A DNA stretch of 64,000 nucleotides from Monarcha castaneiventris obscurior. Taxonomy: Eukaryota > Chordata > Aves > Passeriformes > Monarchidae. Positions 12,401-23,207 of this stretch are shown here, one piece after another. The notes beneath the pieces are model-generated. The model worked only from the letters and a program-made list of their open reading frames with translations, searched no databases and was not told the origin of the DNA. Location: NCBI GenBank assembly GCA_026261815.1, contig JAMPIT010000493.1:7209501-7273500 (forward strand), given 5' to 3'. Within the stretch, counting starts at the first letter, position 1. The number at the start of each line of letters is the position of its first letter. The position numbers and the translations under genes are program-made.

Positions 12401-13260
12401 GTAAGAATCTGCAGATTCGAGGTGGGACTTCTGTGAAGTCTTATGAAAATGGACAGGTAAATGACATGAGCTTTAAGAGGATATGGGGCTCTGACACTCC
12501 TTGGTAGTTTTGTCAGTTTGGCATTAAACATTCAGAGATAAAAAGCAAAGCAGTCTTCATCTTTGGAGAGGTTGAGGGGCCTTTCTCAGCCCAAAAATGG
12601 GGTGAAACACATGTATTTAATACAGAACATAGAATAGCAAGGGGGTTGTTCTTGTGGAGTATGTAGCAGTTGTTTTGGGGTTTTTTTGAGAGAGAGTATG
12701 CACATGATCCAGAGGAAGCACGTATTTTTCCTGGTGCAAAACACTGAAATACTTGTTCTGTTCAGCAGCCTTTCATGCAAACACCTTTAGATTTCAGTAG
12801 TTAGGAAAAAAATTGAGTATCATGAAGCTCTTGCTCTGAGATGAAGCAGTTCATCCATGGTATGGATGCAGGATGGATTGGCGTGTTAGATGGGGAACTT
12901 GTCTCAAACGACCTGCCAAAAGATCCCTGGAGATGACTGTTCACGACCTTCTTTGATAGCAAAGATCTGTAACCTACAGGTTATTTCTAATATGGATACA
13001 GGGAGGAGTTTGAGTTAGAAAACTTGTCACAAAAGGAATTGGTGATCCTGAGCTGGCACTGGTCTCTCTTCTGTCTCAATTTCATGCTATTATATAAACT
13101 GCTGAGAGTATTTCAGGAGTAACTTGGAAATGTTGTATTTTAGCTCATGGAAGCCCTCAAAGAACAGGAAGAGATAAATTACAGATTGCGACAGTATATG
13201 GACAAGATAATACTGGCAATCCTGGACCACAATCCATCTATCTTGGAAATAAAGAATTGA
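193..13260 (+). CDS. RAB11FIP4: RAB11FIP4, Rab11 family-interacting protein 4 (class II FIP), 3' twelve coding exons, partial
   Basis: The join is 193-416, 3728-3919, 5447-5581, 7006-7041, 7909-8008, 8414-8517, 9060-9200, 9738-9819, 10081-10218, 10689-10847, 11194-11337 and 13144-13260. It totals 1572 nt, 523 codons plus TGA, and every junction is GT/AG with the frame preserved. The protein runs from an acidic serine-rich stretch, through a Cys-rich CSQCC segment, into a long heptad-rich coiled coil, and ends in the FIP Rab-binding domain (YMDKIILAILDHNPSILEI). FIP4 is known to dimerise through this coiled coil and bind Rab11 (and Arf GTPases) on recycling endosomes, acting in endocytic recycling and cytokinesis. 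The human protein is about 637 residues, so roughly the first 110, including the EF-hands, lie left of the window. FIP3 is the alternative, but the C-terminus ILDHNPSILEIK fits FIP4 better than the FIP3 form. Confidence is high. Confidence 0.96.
1802..1850. repeat. A-rich low-complexity tract in RAB11FIP4 intron
   Basis: Runs of A interrupted by C (acaaacaaaaaaaaccccc and similar). It is simple low-complexity DNA without a visible parent element. Confidence 0.8.
3728..3919 (+). CDS. RAB11FIP4: RAB11FIP4 exon, acidic linker
   Basis: The acceptor is ttgtttcag and the donor is cag/gttgct. The first base completes the split lysine, and the exon then reads SSPHNPSAASDLSTYSTASL, continuing into an acidic stretch with EEQFEDYGEGDDVDFTPSS. 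This serine-rich, acidic block is characteristic of class II FIPs. The intron after it (3920-5446) shows nothing recognisable. Confidence 0.94.
5447..5581 (+). CDS. RAB11FIP4: RAB11FIP4 exon, Cys-rich segment
   Basis: The acceptor is caaacag and the donor is cag/gtaagc. It encodes QTPRKMRHVYNSELLD, then a cysteine cluster YCSQCCKKINLLNDLEARL. The C-x2-CC arrangement is shared by FIP3 and FIP4. Whether it binds a metal cannot be judged from sequence. The intron 5582-7005 carries no other coding signal. Confidence 0.95.
7006..7041 (+). CDS. RAB11FIP4: RAB11FIP4 36-nt micro-exon
   Basis: Only 36 nt between a catgtag acceptor and a gtaaga donor. Entered after two bases of a split serine codon, it reads S-PNRKISSTAFG and two bases of an arginine codon. 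The peptide matches the known FIP4 sequence after LKNLKAN, and it is needed to keep the frame-compatible join with the next exon (R-QLFHNSNFSS). Its length is a multiple of three, so skipping it would remove 12 residues without a frameshift. The intron 7042-7908 contains a 24-base T run at 7507-7530. Confidence 0.9.
7507..7530. repeat. T homopolymer (24 bases)
   Basis: A run of 24 T within an intron of RAB11FIP4. It may be the relic tail of a retroposon, but no adjoining element is recognisable. Confidence 0.85.
7909..8008 (+). CDS. RAB11FIP4: RAB11FIP4 exon, start of conserved C-terminal half
   Basis: The acceptor is ctttcag and the donor is aag/gtgaga. It encodes QLFHNSNFSSSNGSTEDLF, then RDSIDSCDNDITEK, strongly conserved among vertebrate FIP4 proteins, and ends in phase 0 just before the coiled coil. 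Confidence 0.95.
8414..8517 (+). CDS. RAB11FIP4: RAB11FIP4 exon, coiled coil start
   Basis: The acceptor is ccttccag and the donor is cag/gtaaca. It reads VTYLEKKVTELENDSLTNGD and continues LKSKLKQENTQLVH. Leucine and valine fall at heptad positions, so this is where the long coiled coil begins. Confidence 0.95.
9060..9200 (+). CDS. RAB11FIP4: RAB11FIP4 exon, coiled coil
   Basis: The acceptor is ccttaag and the donor is aag/gtaaca. The encoded segment VHELEELLKDQETSAEQTLE continues with charged heptads to EKGTEIELLNT. It is uninterrupted helix-forming sequence with no proline. The intron 9201-9737 shows nothing else. Confidence 0.95.
9738..9819 (+). CDS. RAB11FIP4: RAB11FIP4 exon, coiled coil
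   Basis: The acceptor is aacacag and the donor is gag/gtaaca. It encodes VQQLEEENGDLKSTVTRLKS and QTERLDE, a regular heptad pattern, and ends in phase 0. Confidence 0.95.
10081..10218 (+). CDS. RAB11FIP4: RAB11FIP4 exon, coiled coil
   Basis: The acceptor is tgttccag and the donor is gag/gtaagt, 46 complete codons. The segment ERQRMSDRLEDTSLRLKDEM and DLYKRMMDKLRQNR is nearly invariant between human and bird FIP4. Confidence 0.96.
10689..10847 (+). CDS. RAB11FIP4: RAB11FIP4 exon, coiled coil with Ser-rich break
   Basis: The acceptor is cccacag and the donor is cag/gtgagc, 53 complete codons. The helix LIEDLRKELEHLQLYKLECE is broken by RPGRGRSSSSSLSEFNAK, then resumes. The break is a feature of class II FIPs and a plausible phosphorylation site. 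Confidence 0.96.
11194..11337 (+). CDS. RAB11FIP4: RAB11FIP4 exon, coiled coil before the Rab-binding domain
   Basis: The acceptor is ttaaatag and the donor is gag/gtaatg, 48 complete codons. The segment DLNGQILSLSLYEAKNLF and the following TKAQSLAAEIDSASRDE are conserved FIP3/FIP4 sequence leading into the Rab-binding helix. The 1.8-kb intron that follows (11338-13143) shows no further exon. Confidence 0.96.
13144..13260 (+). CDS. RAB11FIP4: RAB11FIP4 last coding exon, Rab11-binding domain
   Basis: The acceptor is tgtattttag. It reads LMEALKEQEEINYRLRQYMD, then KIILAILDHNPSILEIKN and TGA at 13258-13260. This is the FIP C-terminal Rab-binding domain, in which the hydrophobic face I-I-L-x-I-L-D contacts Rab11 switch regions in the known FIP structures. 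All the key positions are present. The final residue is Asn where I recall His in human. Confidence 0.97.
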   Translation, partial: LMEALKEQEEINYRLRQYMDKIILAILDHNPSILEIKN

Positions 13261-13757
13261 AGAGAATATGAGAAGGAAAATCAGCAACTGCCTGATATTT
13301 CTGCACATGCCACTGGATCTAAGCAGCACTCTGATACTGTAAATGAATCTATAAATATATGTATACACTAGGTGTGAGTGTGGGTGTGCGGGTGTGTTTA
13401 TATGATGTTTGGTACACTGTTATTTGTCATTGAATTGGCTTGGTTAGACTTTTTCCATGCACTTTCAATACCTGTGATGAGATGGATACTGTATATTAAT
13501 GTAATAACAATATAACTGGATCATGCTGTTTTAGATACTGGAGAAAATTACTCTACCTCTAGTTGTAAAGGTAAAAAAAGACAATGGAAACATATGGATG
13601 TGGCCCTAACTTTAGGAGCAAGAATTTTTTTCTTCGTTCTTCCAGGAATTTGGGTACCACAAACCAATTGACATACCCAGGTTCAGTTCCTGACTGGTGC
13701 TGACTGTGTAATTTCCTATTTGATTTAGTTTTAGTACTTAAACCACTCATCAGATTT

Positions 13758-13802
13758 AAAAAAAAAAAAACCCAAACAAAACAAAACAAAAACACAACAA
13801 AA
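13758..13802. repeat. A-rich low-complexity tract in 3'UTR
   Basis: Twelve A residues followed by AAAAC-type units (caaaacaaaacaaaaac). If transcribed it would offer an internal oligo-dT priming site, which could create false transcript ends in cDNA data. Confidence 0.85.
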
Positions 13803-15138
13803 GCCAAACTTGGGAAAAAGACACAAAGTAAATGGGAAGAAGAGGAAGATATTGCAGAATTTTTGCTGTTTATGAAAAATCACCATCCACTTGTTTGCCA
13901 CTGTCAGCACAAGGTGTTTTTGATGTAGGATCACTTTGGAGCCTGCTTTGGGATGCTCTGAGCCTGCTCTCTAACATGTGTGCATGTGTGTTTTTTACGC
14001 CGGGGTCCCTGTAGCATTGAGGCAAAGAGCTTTTCAAATCTGTTCCCCTATTTTCAGGGGTATAGCATGGGCCATTAAGATGAATTCTGGGATCCTACCC
14101 CATCCCCTCACCCTGATTTTAAAGATTTCACTGAGGGAACACATTCCAGTTCTTACCAAAAAAAAAGAAACAGAACAACAACAACAAAAAAAATTTGCAT
14201 GAAGTATCTCACTTCAGTGGGAGGAGGAGGACCAGCCCATGACATTATGTGCTGAGTTGCTTTCCCACCCCAGACAGCTGCACTCCTTAGAGAATGGAAT
14301 TTTTTGGGCAGGCTGTGCAGAGGAATGACTGGTGCCTGGCACAGCTGTGGAGGACAGTCTGGTACAGAGTGGCTTTTACCTATAGGGCAGGAAAAAGAAA
14401 AAGCTTGGTCTTGCAGGAGTTGCCAGTCCAGACTGAGCACACACATGCATATCTAAAGCTCTGAGTAGGGAACACATCCTGATTTAGATGAGCAGTTGTG
14501 CAGGTGCTTAACTTTAAGTGTGTGCTGCAACTGCTCATGGAAGTCAGGGGGACAGAACATTAAGCTTTAAAGTTGAGCGTATGCTTAAATGCTGCCTTAA
14601 ATAGGGATGACTTCCAACATGTGCCTGTGTTCTCCAGAGTTGGATCTATACTGTAGGCCTAGGACCTTTTTAATTAATAATGTAGCTTATATAAGGAGCT
14701 TATGGAATTGATTGGGTAGTTGAATGCTAAAAACAAATTTTATTCCATGCACTTTTACTTTTAAAAAAAGTTTCACACTTTTGATTCACACCAACTGGCA
14801 CAGAAAAATAGGCCCGGGTATCTGGCTTTCCCCAGTGCATAGAGATGTTTCCTCTATTGAATACACGTCCCAGAAGAATGTTACACTAGCAATGACTGTG
14901 CTTTTCTGTGTATTTCTTGCTGTTGGCAGTGTCTTGCCCCTAGTATTCTCTCGATGTATCTTGGTGTGTATATGTGATGCATTTTTCCTGAATTTGAATA
15001 CATAAAACTGTATTCAGTTATGGATGTAAATATATATTTTTTTTTCTGCAATCTCTGTGCTCTTGCCTTCAGTGATGTGTTGCTGGAGTGATGGGAAGCA
15101 GGGGATGTACTGAAATCAGGCTTTCTTGAAGGCAAGAA

Positions 15139-15144
15139 AATAAA
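15139..15144 (+). other. Proximal polyadenylation signal AATAAA
   Basis: A canonical AATAAA about 1.9 kb after the RAB11FIP4 stop, followed within 30 bases by a GT-rich segment (gtttgtttctatgt). It is the best candidate for a short-3'UTR transcript end. Confidence 0.55.
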
Positions 15145-18100
15145 AACAGTTTGTTTCTATGTATCTGCATTAGGCAGGTGTAAAGTAAGTGGAAAGAGAG
15201 AGGTACCAGAGGAATGACAACACCCCAGTGCACAAAGGTGTGCAGTGCTCTGGGGGAAATGGGACAGTCTGGTTCAAACAGTGTTGTCTCAGGGCTGGGT
15301 TCCTGAGGCTCTGTGGTAATCTGGAGGAAAGGATTTAAAGACTCCTTTGCCACCTGGGAATGGTGTAAGATGTAACATTGCAGGAGCTTCTGTTTGTGTA
15401 GAAGTAGGTGGAACCCCATGGAAGCCCCACACATCTGCCTTTCCCACCTGCTGCTGCTTCTGAATGTGCCACCCAGAAGGTGGGAGAGGAACAGTTCAGC
15501 CAGCTCGGTGCTTCCTGCCTGCAGGACTCCTCACTTGCACTTTAGTGATGGCATTTCCCTCTGCCTGGTGCTGTCTGTGGGTTGTGCCAGGGACTTTACT
15601 CTTTTTAAAGGTCACCGAGGACTCTTCCGTGCTGTCGGGGGGCTGTTGCTAACCTGCTGGGTGACCCAGCAGCCCTGCTTCTGGAGCTGACTGTGTTTGG
15701 GGAGTTGCACTGCTGTCCTGATCTCATACAATGCATTTCAGTAAGAGTGAAGCTGTTGCAGCTTAGACTGGTGACTGAATGTTTTCCCCTAGTTATTTTT
15801 AAGTAAACTGGACTCGGCTTCAAAATTTTAATGATCTAAAGCCCATTCCCATTAGGGTGGAACATCAGCAAATGTTGAGGACTGTTGCACTGAAAGCAAA
15901 GCCCATGGATTTGAACAGAAGACATGACTATAGTGATAGCCAAGTTTTTGTGCAGATAATTATATGTAGGAGGTGAATAGTCACTAGTAGTGACAAATAG
16001 TCACTGAATCTGGCTGAAATCCTGAAAGGGATATTCTAGCTAAGGGTACCCAGCAGTGGAAATTTCTTAAAACTGGCAGGACTTCTTGTTCAGCTCTGTA
16101 CCCAACTGTGTTAGTATTTAGAAGCTCTTCCTTGCTCCAGTGTTTGCATTTGAAGAGATGTCTTACCACCATGTTGGTGGTGTTTGTAGCTGTGTTTTCC
16201 TTCTGCTCCTGTGGGGCCCTTGGTGTGGTACTGCCATCTGTTACTGTGGAAGTCATATCCAGATACTTGCTATGTTTGACAAATAATGTGAGTTGGAGGT
16301 GGGAGAGGCATTTCACTGGCAGATATATTTTCCTCTAAGGTATCCACCTCTAAAAATACTAATTAGCACTTGCATTCTTAGACTGAGTAACTACAGATAT
16401 TAGACCAACTTGTCTTGCAACTCAGGCTCTGGAGAACCCTTTTATCCTGGAAAAGAAGTCATCATGTTTTATGGCATGCAGGTAATTTGGTAATAAAGGA
16501 TCACTTGATGGCTCACTGGGGCAGGGAGAAGAGTAATCTGGTATCAGTGTTGCAGAGAGTGCATATTTTGATCAAGTGTCAGACACTGTGGCAGAACAGA
16601 CAGAAGATGTTGCAAATAGGGAGGCACTAATTTTGGTGTCTATTCTCTGATAAATTTCTTACCTCTTTGCTGTGGACATCCTTTATGTTCTCAGGCTGGC
16701 CAGGAACGTACAGCCTGCCTCTGTCAGTGTTACTGTTGGTGGAACAAGGGCCTCCCTTCCCTGGGTGAGCAACTTCAGACATAGAAATGTGGTATCATCT
16801 CCTGCTAGCAATATACAAATGCAGTAAGCATTCCTGTGTCAAACCCATGGTTCTGTTTGTCCCTTGGGGATGCAAACACAATCCCAGGTACTGTATCTTG
16901 ATCTGTTCCTTGGTTCATTTGACCTTAGATTCTGAAAACCTAAATGATATTCTGGTCAAACCTGTTGCAAACCACTACAGGTATTTCTGTACAGTGAAAA
17001 ATAATTACTGGCTTTTGGTTAGAAGCTGCCCTTGGTCAGGCTAGTCCCACACAAGGTGCTGCAGAAAAATTACCTCTTTCAAAACTTGCACTTAAAGATT
17101 ACCTGAAATGTAGTCTCTCAAGATTTTTCCGGTGTTGGCTGTTTCCCTGCAGACTTCAGTCTTCAGCTGCTGCCTAGTTCTGATTTCAGAGTGATGCTGA
17201 TTCAAAACTGCTTTAACATCAAAATAAGATTTTTCAGCTCTTTGAATAGCTTCTATTTAAGACTGAAGCTGTTTGAGAATTTGTCTTGTTTTGAAGTCCA
17301 ACACTGACAAACTGTAACCATCTATTTTTAAAGAATTTTTAATATGCAAATATGTAGCAAGTTTCCAAAAACCCCAACATCCAATGCACTTTTGTTGCCA
17401 GCTTTCTTTTCATGGTCTTTGGGAAAAATTCAGATATTTCTCAGCCAGCTCTATAGGGAGTCAAACACAGCATTATTATTCTCAAAGATGTGTATCAACA
17501 AATATTTTGCTATCTGAGTGCAGCAATGCTCCATTTACTTTGGTAGAACTGCATTGCTCTCCAGAGAGGATCTAGACCTACAGTATTTAGGCTCCCTAAT
17601 CTGGTTTGTAAATGAGGGCTTGGAAGCTGATATATAAACACACATGGTGGGCTGCTACATGAGGCACTGCTCAGTGGTCTGTGCATCATAGTGCCCATGA
17701 CATGTGATGAGTCTAAGAACTAGAATTTACAAATAAAAGAATGCTTTTTAAACATTCTTTAATGGCAGTGAATATACAGTGGTTTTCTCTTAAAACAAAT
17801 ACTGTATGGTGTGGTCTGAGGGATTTTTTTCCAAGGAAGGAAGGAAGTAGCAGCTGATCAAACACTCGCCAAATCAGTGGCTTGGCTTATACTGATTTAA
17901 GTGAAAACTTGACTCAGACTTTAACTGAGCAGTTCCTGGTATAAGTAGCAATGCTCGTATTCTTGTCAAGTCATTTGTTACTCAAGAAATATTGTCAAGA
18001 AGTCAAGACCGGTGATGTAACAAAGCTGGTTGGTTCTAAAGGACATAGTTTCACAGTTCTGACATTTTGTTTCTTTGCGTCTCAGTATTTTTGAATTCAA

Positions 18101-20879
18101 AATTTTGATCTTAGGAGCAGTTTGCTGTTGAAGCATGCATGGGTTTCTACTTAGCGAAACTTTGCATGTACCTTTAGAACTTGATGAGGATTGCAGTTGG
18201 TGTTGGGTCTGAGTCCTGTCATCTTGCATAATGCACTGGGAGTTGCCCCGATGTACAAGAGAGTTGTGTCTTTCTGGGACTCTTCCTCAGTGTTCTGTTG
18301 ACATTTACACTCTTGGTCTTGTCCCCAGGCACTGTCAGGTGTCTGTGTGCCTTGGGGCAGCACTTTGAGCAAATGGGAGGGACAAATTCAATATTCTTGG
18401 CTTCAGTGCAGCTTTAGCTACCGAGGCAAGAATTTCAGTCCTGTCTTTACACCAGGCCAGTCCTGTCCTTGCCTTTTTTGTGGTCATGAAAATTGGTTGT
18501 GTCTCCTGTACATTACAAAATCTTGTAGCTGATTCTCACGGTATACAAGCAGGTAGGGTGAGTAAACCTGAAGGCGATCCAGGTGAGGGATCCCTGGGAT
18601 GTGCCTCAGTTCTGTACAAGTGTCCCACTGCACACTCTACTGACACGCTCTGGGAGGCTCAGGCCTGCAGCTCAGTATGGCGAGTACATCTCAGAGGTCA
18701 TGGCAGCAGCCTGTGAGGATCTGCAGGCAGGGCCACGCTACCATAGTTTGCCACAGTGTGGAGCCAGCTGACAGGGCTCGTGGTGTTCTCTAAACGCTGG
18801 GTTTCAGCTTGCTGTCGTCAGTCTCCGGGTTTTGTTCAACTGCGAGAGTAGTACCTGGTCAAACATATAGTTAGAGAGATTACTTTTTACTTAAACTTTA
18901 AACCTAAAGAAAACATTAGCAAACATGGGCTTCTGCAGTGTAATTTGGACACCTGTCCCTGGAATGGAGGTGCTGTGAGTAGAGCAGCTATGACACCTGA
19001 GCTGTCAGTTTTGCCATTGCTGTTCCGGGCAGTGACACCCTGGAAACCCCCCAGAGCTGTGAGGGGTGGCAGGTGACTGTTCTGGGGGACACACGGTCAC
19101 TGTGCAGACGGTGAGGGGGGCTGCAGACACTCTTCCACCCAGTGATGATCTTACACTCCCCAGCGTAAGCCCTGTTTTATTTACTACCTTACCCATAGCT
19201 AAATTTTTCTGGCTTTGGAGAAAGGACATCAGAAGGGGAACCAAGAATTTAGCATCCTGTGAACACTTCAGTATGCTACAGGGCAGTAAATGTTGCACTG
19301 AAATATGTTTAAATACTGAGATATGTTGAGAATAACTGTAAAATCAGTTGTGTGAGCCATTTGTTTTTCTCTGTTGCACAGACTAGTCACGTTTTTTGCA
19401 TGGTTACATATTTTAGTACTTGTGCCTTTTACTTCTCTGTTGTGAGGATACGTTTTATTTTCACATTTTATCATCTGGTTTTGGACACTTTTTATATACA
19501 CTTCTTTGATCATCTGGTTTCTTGTAATGTACATGTGTATATATAAAATAGATCAGATTTGTATTCATGTGCCTCTGAGATGTAAAAAATACTCATTTTG
19601 TACAGGTTTTTTTAGAAGCACTAGGTCATGGTCTAAATTACATAGCAAATGAAATTTAACATAATTAGCAGTTCTTTGTCTTCTTTTAGGAATGTTGTGT
19701 CAGCTGGTTGGTCTCTTGTAAGGCAATGTCACACACTCTGCAGATTTATTGTTTTAGTATCGTTATGAGACCAATTCTATGCACTTGTTGGCTTCAGTTA
19801 ATTCAAAATAATAAAACACTTAATTAAATGTTACAGTCATGACTTGGCGATTATAGTTTTTATTTCCATTAAAGCCAATTTGCTTATTTTTATACTTGAA
19901 ATGGACACCAGACCAAAACCTAATTTGAATACATTACCCATTTCAGGTTAACTTCCATTCTGGGATTATTTTTGTGGGAGCGGGCAAGTGATTTACTTTG
20001 CCCGTTGAAATGGAAAGAGAAATAGCATTACCACTTCATAGACTCTCCATCTTAGAGTGCCTAAAATGCTTTAGTTACTCCTTCTCTTCCTTCCCTGGCT
20101 TCTGTGGTAGTGTTTCCTAAGGACAGACTCTGGATCTGCGTGACTGGAGATCTTCCTCTTGCAGATGTGAGAGATTGGGTGTCTTGCCCTTCACATTTTC
20201 GCAAATGCTGAATAAACTCCTTCCCTTGGGGTTTGTAGCACAGCACTCTCCCACAGGATTTGGGAAGCTGTGTAGATGTATTGTGAGCCTGGACATCTGC
20301 AACTCTGGCAACCAGGGACCTGGTTCTAGAAGTGTCCTTACCTCCCTCCAGCCTCTTCTCAAGCTGGTGGTTTCATTTCTGGAGTGTTGACCCTGCTCAT
20401 CTGGTGAGATCCTCAAATTGTTCTCTCCCTCACACTTGTGGTTTATCAATACCCCACTCACCAGCCTCCAGACACAATGAGATAATAAACTGTGGTAAGT
20501 CTCAAGGAAGAAATCATTAATATCCCCTAAATCTTCCAAAAAACAAAGTTTTGATCTATAAAAGAGTATGTTCAACTCTCACAGAGCAGAGTAAATGAAT
20601 AGAGTTTTTAAATTGGATTTGGCACCCATTTCACTGAATATAAAGCTGCCTTAGAAGCAAGGAGGCAGGTTTATTTTTTATTTCAAAGGCTGCTTGGTAT
20701 GAAAATGAGCAAAGTTCACTTGCTCCATTGTCACTGAAAAAAAGCAGCCAGCAAAAGTGGCATATGACTATTTTTAATCTCATTCTGTAATTTATAACAT
20801 TACTGAAGTGATGTCAGTACTGTTGCACTGTGCCATTACACTACTTTCTCTGTATTTTCTTGAAATACTTTCTGGGGAC

Positions 20880-20885
20880 AATAAA
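20880..20885 (+). other. Candidate distal polyadenylation signal AATAAA
   Basis: A canonical hexamer about 7.6 kb after the stop, followed by cctgtccttg. Weaker alternatives are at 17732 and 19810. The choice among them cannot be made without transcript data. Confidence 0.35.
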
Positions 20886-20900
20886 CCTGTCCTTGCTAAT

Positions 20901-22640
20901 GTGGATCCTTCAGGTAGCTGTAATGTACAGTCAGATACGTAAGTAAATTATTTGCTTTCCCTGCATGACTTAAACGTTGTCTGTGGTGGGTGACTGATTC
21001 AGTGTCCCTCCTTACCTTCCTCCCTGGTCCACCTCTATTTCTGTGCTTCATTTAAAGAAGGATTGCCCAGTTCTGTTCTCACCTGTCCAAACTAACTAAC
21101 TAATGTCCAGCATCATTAACTTTGGATAAGTTATACAAATGGCACTAGGGAAGGAGTTTGCTCAGTACATGCCTTACCTGACATCCTTAGCTGTGTTAAA
21201 CTTCCAAGCCAAAGCTTCACAGGACCAACCTATTAATCTCTCCACCCACAGCGCTGCCCTTCTCTATTGATGGGAACTCCCACTGGGAGCTGTTTGCTGC
21301 TGGCTCCGGCTTTTTAATGTGGCTTAAACATAATTATTTTCTGATCCACGTAGCTAATGAGCACGTGCTGTGGCTCCTTCCTTGAGGAGCAGAGAGCTGT
21401 TTGTGGGGAGGGCACAGCCTGGAGCTGTGTCTTGCGGGGATCTGGTGCGGGGCACAGTCTGACCTGGCATGGCAACCAGTGACCACCCCAGGGCATACAC
21501 TGAGGGGAGTTTCAGTTAAACCAAAGACAACAGCTTCCCTGGGAGAGTCCTGAGGGAGAACTCTGCCATGGGCACCTCCTGGGAGAGGCTCAGGCTCCGG
21601 GTGTACCTGGAAGGGCCATCCTGGGAGGAGCACTGCAAGGTTTGTCTGCTGGGACACCTCTGGCCACGACTGGAAGCCGGGACCTGTCATGGGTGCCATG
21701 TGTGCAGACCAGAGGAGACCCTCAGCCTGATGTGGGCTCAGGCCAGGACTCACCGCATCCCCATGGCCGGCGGAACACGCTCTGCATGAGGCACAATGGT
21801 GGAGGACACACCCAGGGCCTGCACAACTGACAGTCTAAGGTAATTTTTTCTTTTAATCTCCTGTTTGAGCCACCAGACCTGCTGTCCTCTTCTCTGGGCT
21901 TTATTTTAACTGCTGGAGTCAAAAGAATGACAAGTGAGGAGCACCCTGAGGTTCCATGCTGCTTTTTGCAAGATCTGTGTGGAGTGAGGGGAGTGCACTG
22001 TGGGCAGGTCTCCTCAGGGGCAGCTAGTCCTGAGCTACTGTCTGTGGGCACAGTGCCCAAAAGAGGGGTCCATTGCTTTGGGAAAGTGCTGCTGAGGGAG
22101 GGGCAGACACTGTCAGCCCAGAGAAATGCTGGGTGCTCCTTACTTGGGAAAAACTGAGTTTTTTTGTTATATGTTGGGGACACTCCAGGATGAGGCGTCC
22201 CCTCAAGCAGCCCAGTGCAGTTCCCTGCCCTGTCCTACCTGCCCAGCAGCATCTCAGATGAAGCCATCAGGGTTGGCCTGGGAATGCCAGCAAAGCCCAG
22301 CCTGACATAGCCACAGGGTGCAGGTGGCTCAGGGATGTGTTTCCACAGTGGGTTTGAAGTTTGACCCCTGAAAAGCTGCTGCTCCCACCCCCAGCCTGCA
22401 CCTCAGGTGTCACTGGTGTGCTTGGATGTCGGAGGTTAGAGTTTTTCCTTTTGTTCTTTCTCTTAGGGAATTTTCTCCCATTTTGTTGTTAAGAGACAAT
22501 AACGGGTACTTAAGAGAGACAAAAGAGGTTCAATAAGTTTCCCCTCTGAGGGTTTCCCGTGGAGAATTGGGGCTGGGAGGTAGGGGGCTGGGGAGCTGCT
22601 AGTTCTCTTGCTGTCGGCTTGGGAGGAAGACGGGGAGTTG
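20901..22640. other. Intergenic, no feature seen
   Basis: Unique-looking sequence that becomes more GC-rich to the right. Open frames of up to about 150 codons occur on both strands but lack splice context, repeats or family similarity that I can recognise. Confidence 0.6.
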
Positions 22641-22647
22641 CTGCTTA

Positions 22648-22672
22648 CTGGGGGGGGCCGGGGGGGGGGATG
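22648..22672 (+). repeat. G-run, possible G-quadruplex
   Basis: Two G tracts of eight or more separated by CC. It satisfies a loose G-quadruplex pattern (long G runs able to be split) and marks the left shoulder of the GC-rich block. Confidence 0.6.
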
Positions 22673-23207
22673 TAAATCATTGCCACTGCCAGGGGCCAGC
22701 CCGGTCCTGCTTCTGCCGTGGGTGAGCCTCTGCTTGTGAGAGCAACCACTGAACTGGGACCTTATTAACACCCTACCTCACTAAAGAAAGGGCGTTCGCC
22801 ATCTGCTCGGGTGCCTCAGGGGAAAAGCCTGAGACCCCCAGCCCCCTCCCCCTCCAAGGGAGCCTCTCCCTGCCGTGTTCAGGAGCCAGGCCACCGTTCC
22901 CCAGCCCGGCCATTTCTTTGCCACTGCTGTGAGTTTTCTGCTACACTGTAATTGCACCTGCCGGGACTCCCGAAGTTCCAGCTACAGCTGCGGAGTTTCT
23001 GATACATCTCATCTACCACTCCGAGACTGTGCTCATCCCTGCCTTCCCAGCTTGCCACTCCGAGGTTCCTGCTACAGCTCCTTTTGCTGTGCAGAGGGGG
23101 CACCGGGATCGGCTGCTCCTGGGGGTTTGCAGAGGAAGCCCCTTCTCCATTCCACCTGCGGCTGTGCCGCCATTGCCGTGAGGGGGGAGGCGGCTGAAGC
23201 TGGCGGC

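Larger units (their letters stand above)
13261..20900 (+). other. RAB11FIP4: Probable RAB11FIP4 3'UTR, with alternative ends
   Basis: No coding exon follows the stop. Four AATAAA signals are present, at 15139-15144, 17732-17737, 19810-19815 and 20880-20885. The first is preceded by a TGTAAATATATATTTT stretch and followed by a GT-rich run, which suits a real cleavage site. The mammalian gene is known for a several-kilobase 3'UTR, so the more distal signals may also be used. The extent beyond 15160 is inference. The sequence is ordinary A/T-rich UTR-like DNA with an A-rich tract at 13758-13802 and a GT-rich stretch at 13373-13400. Confidence 0.6.
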
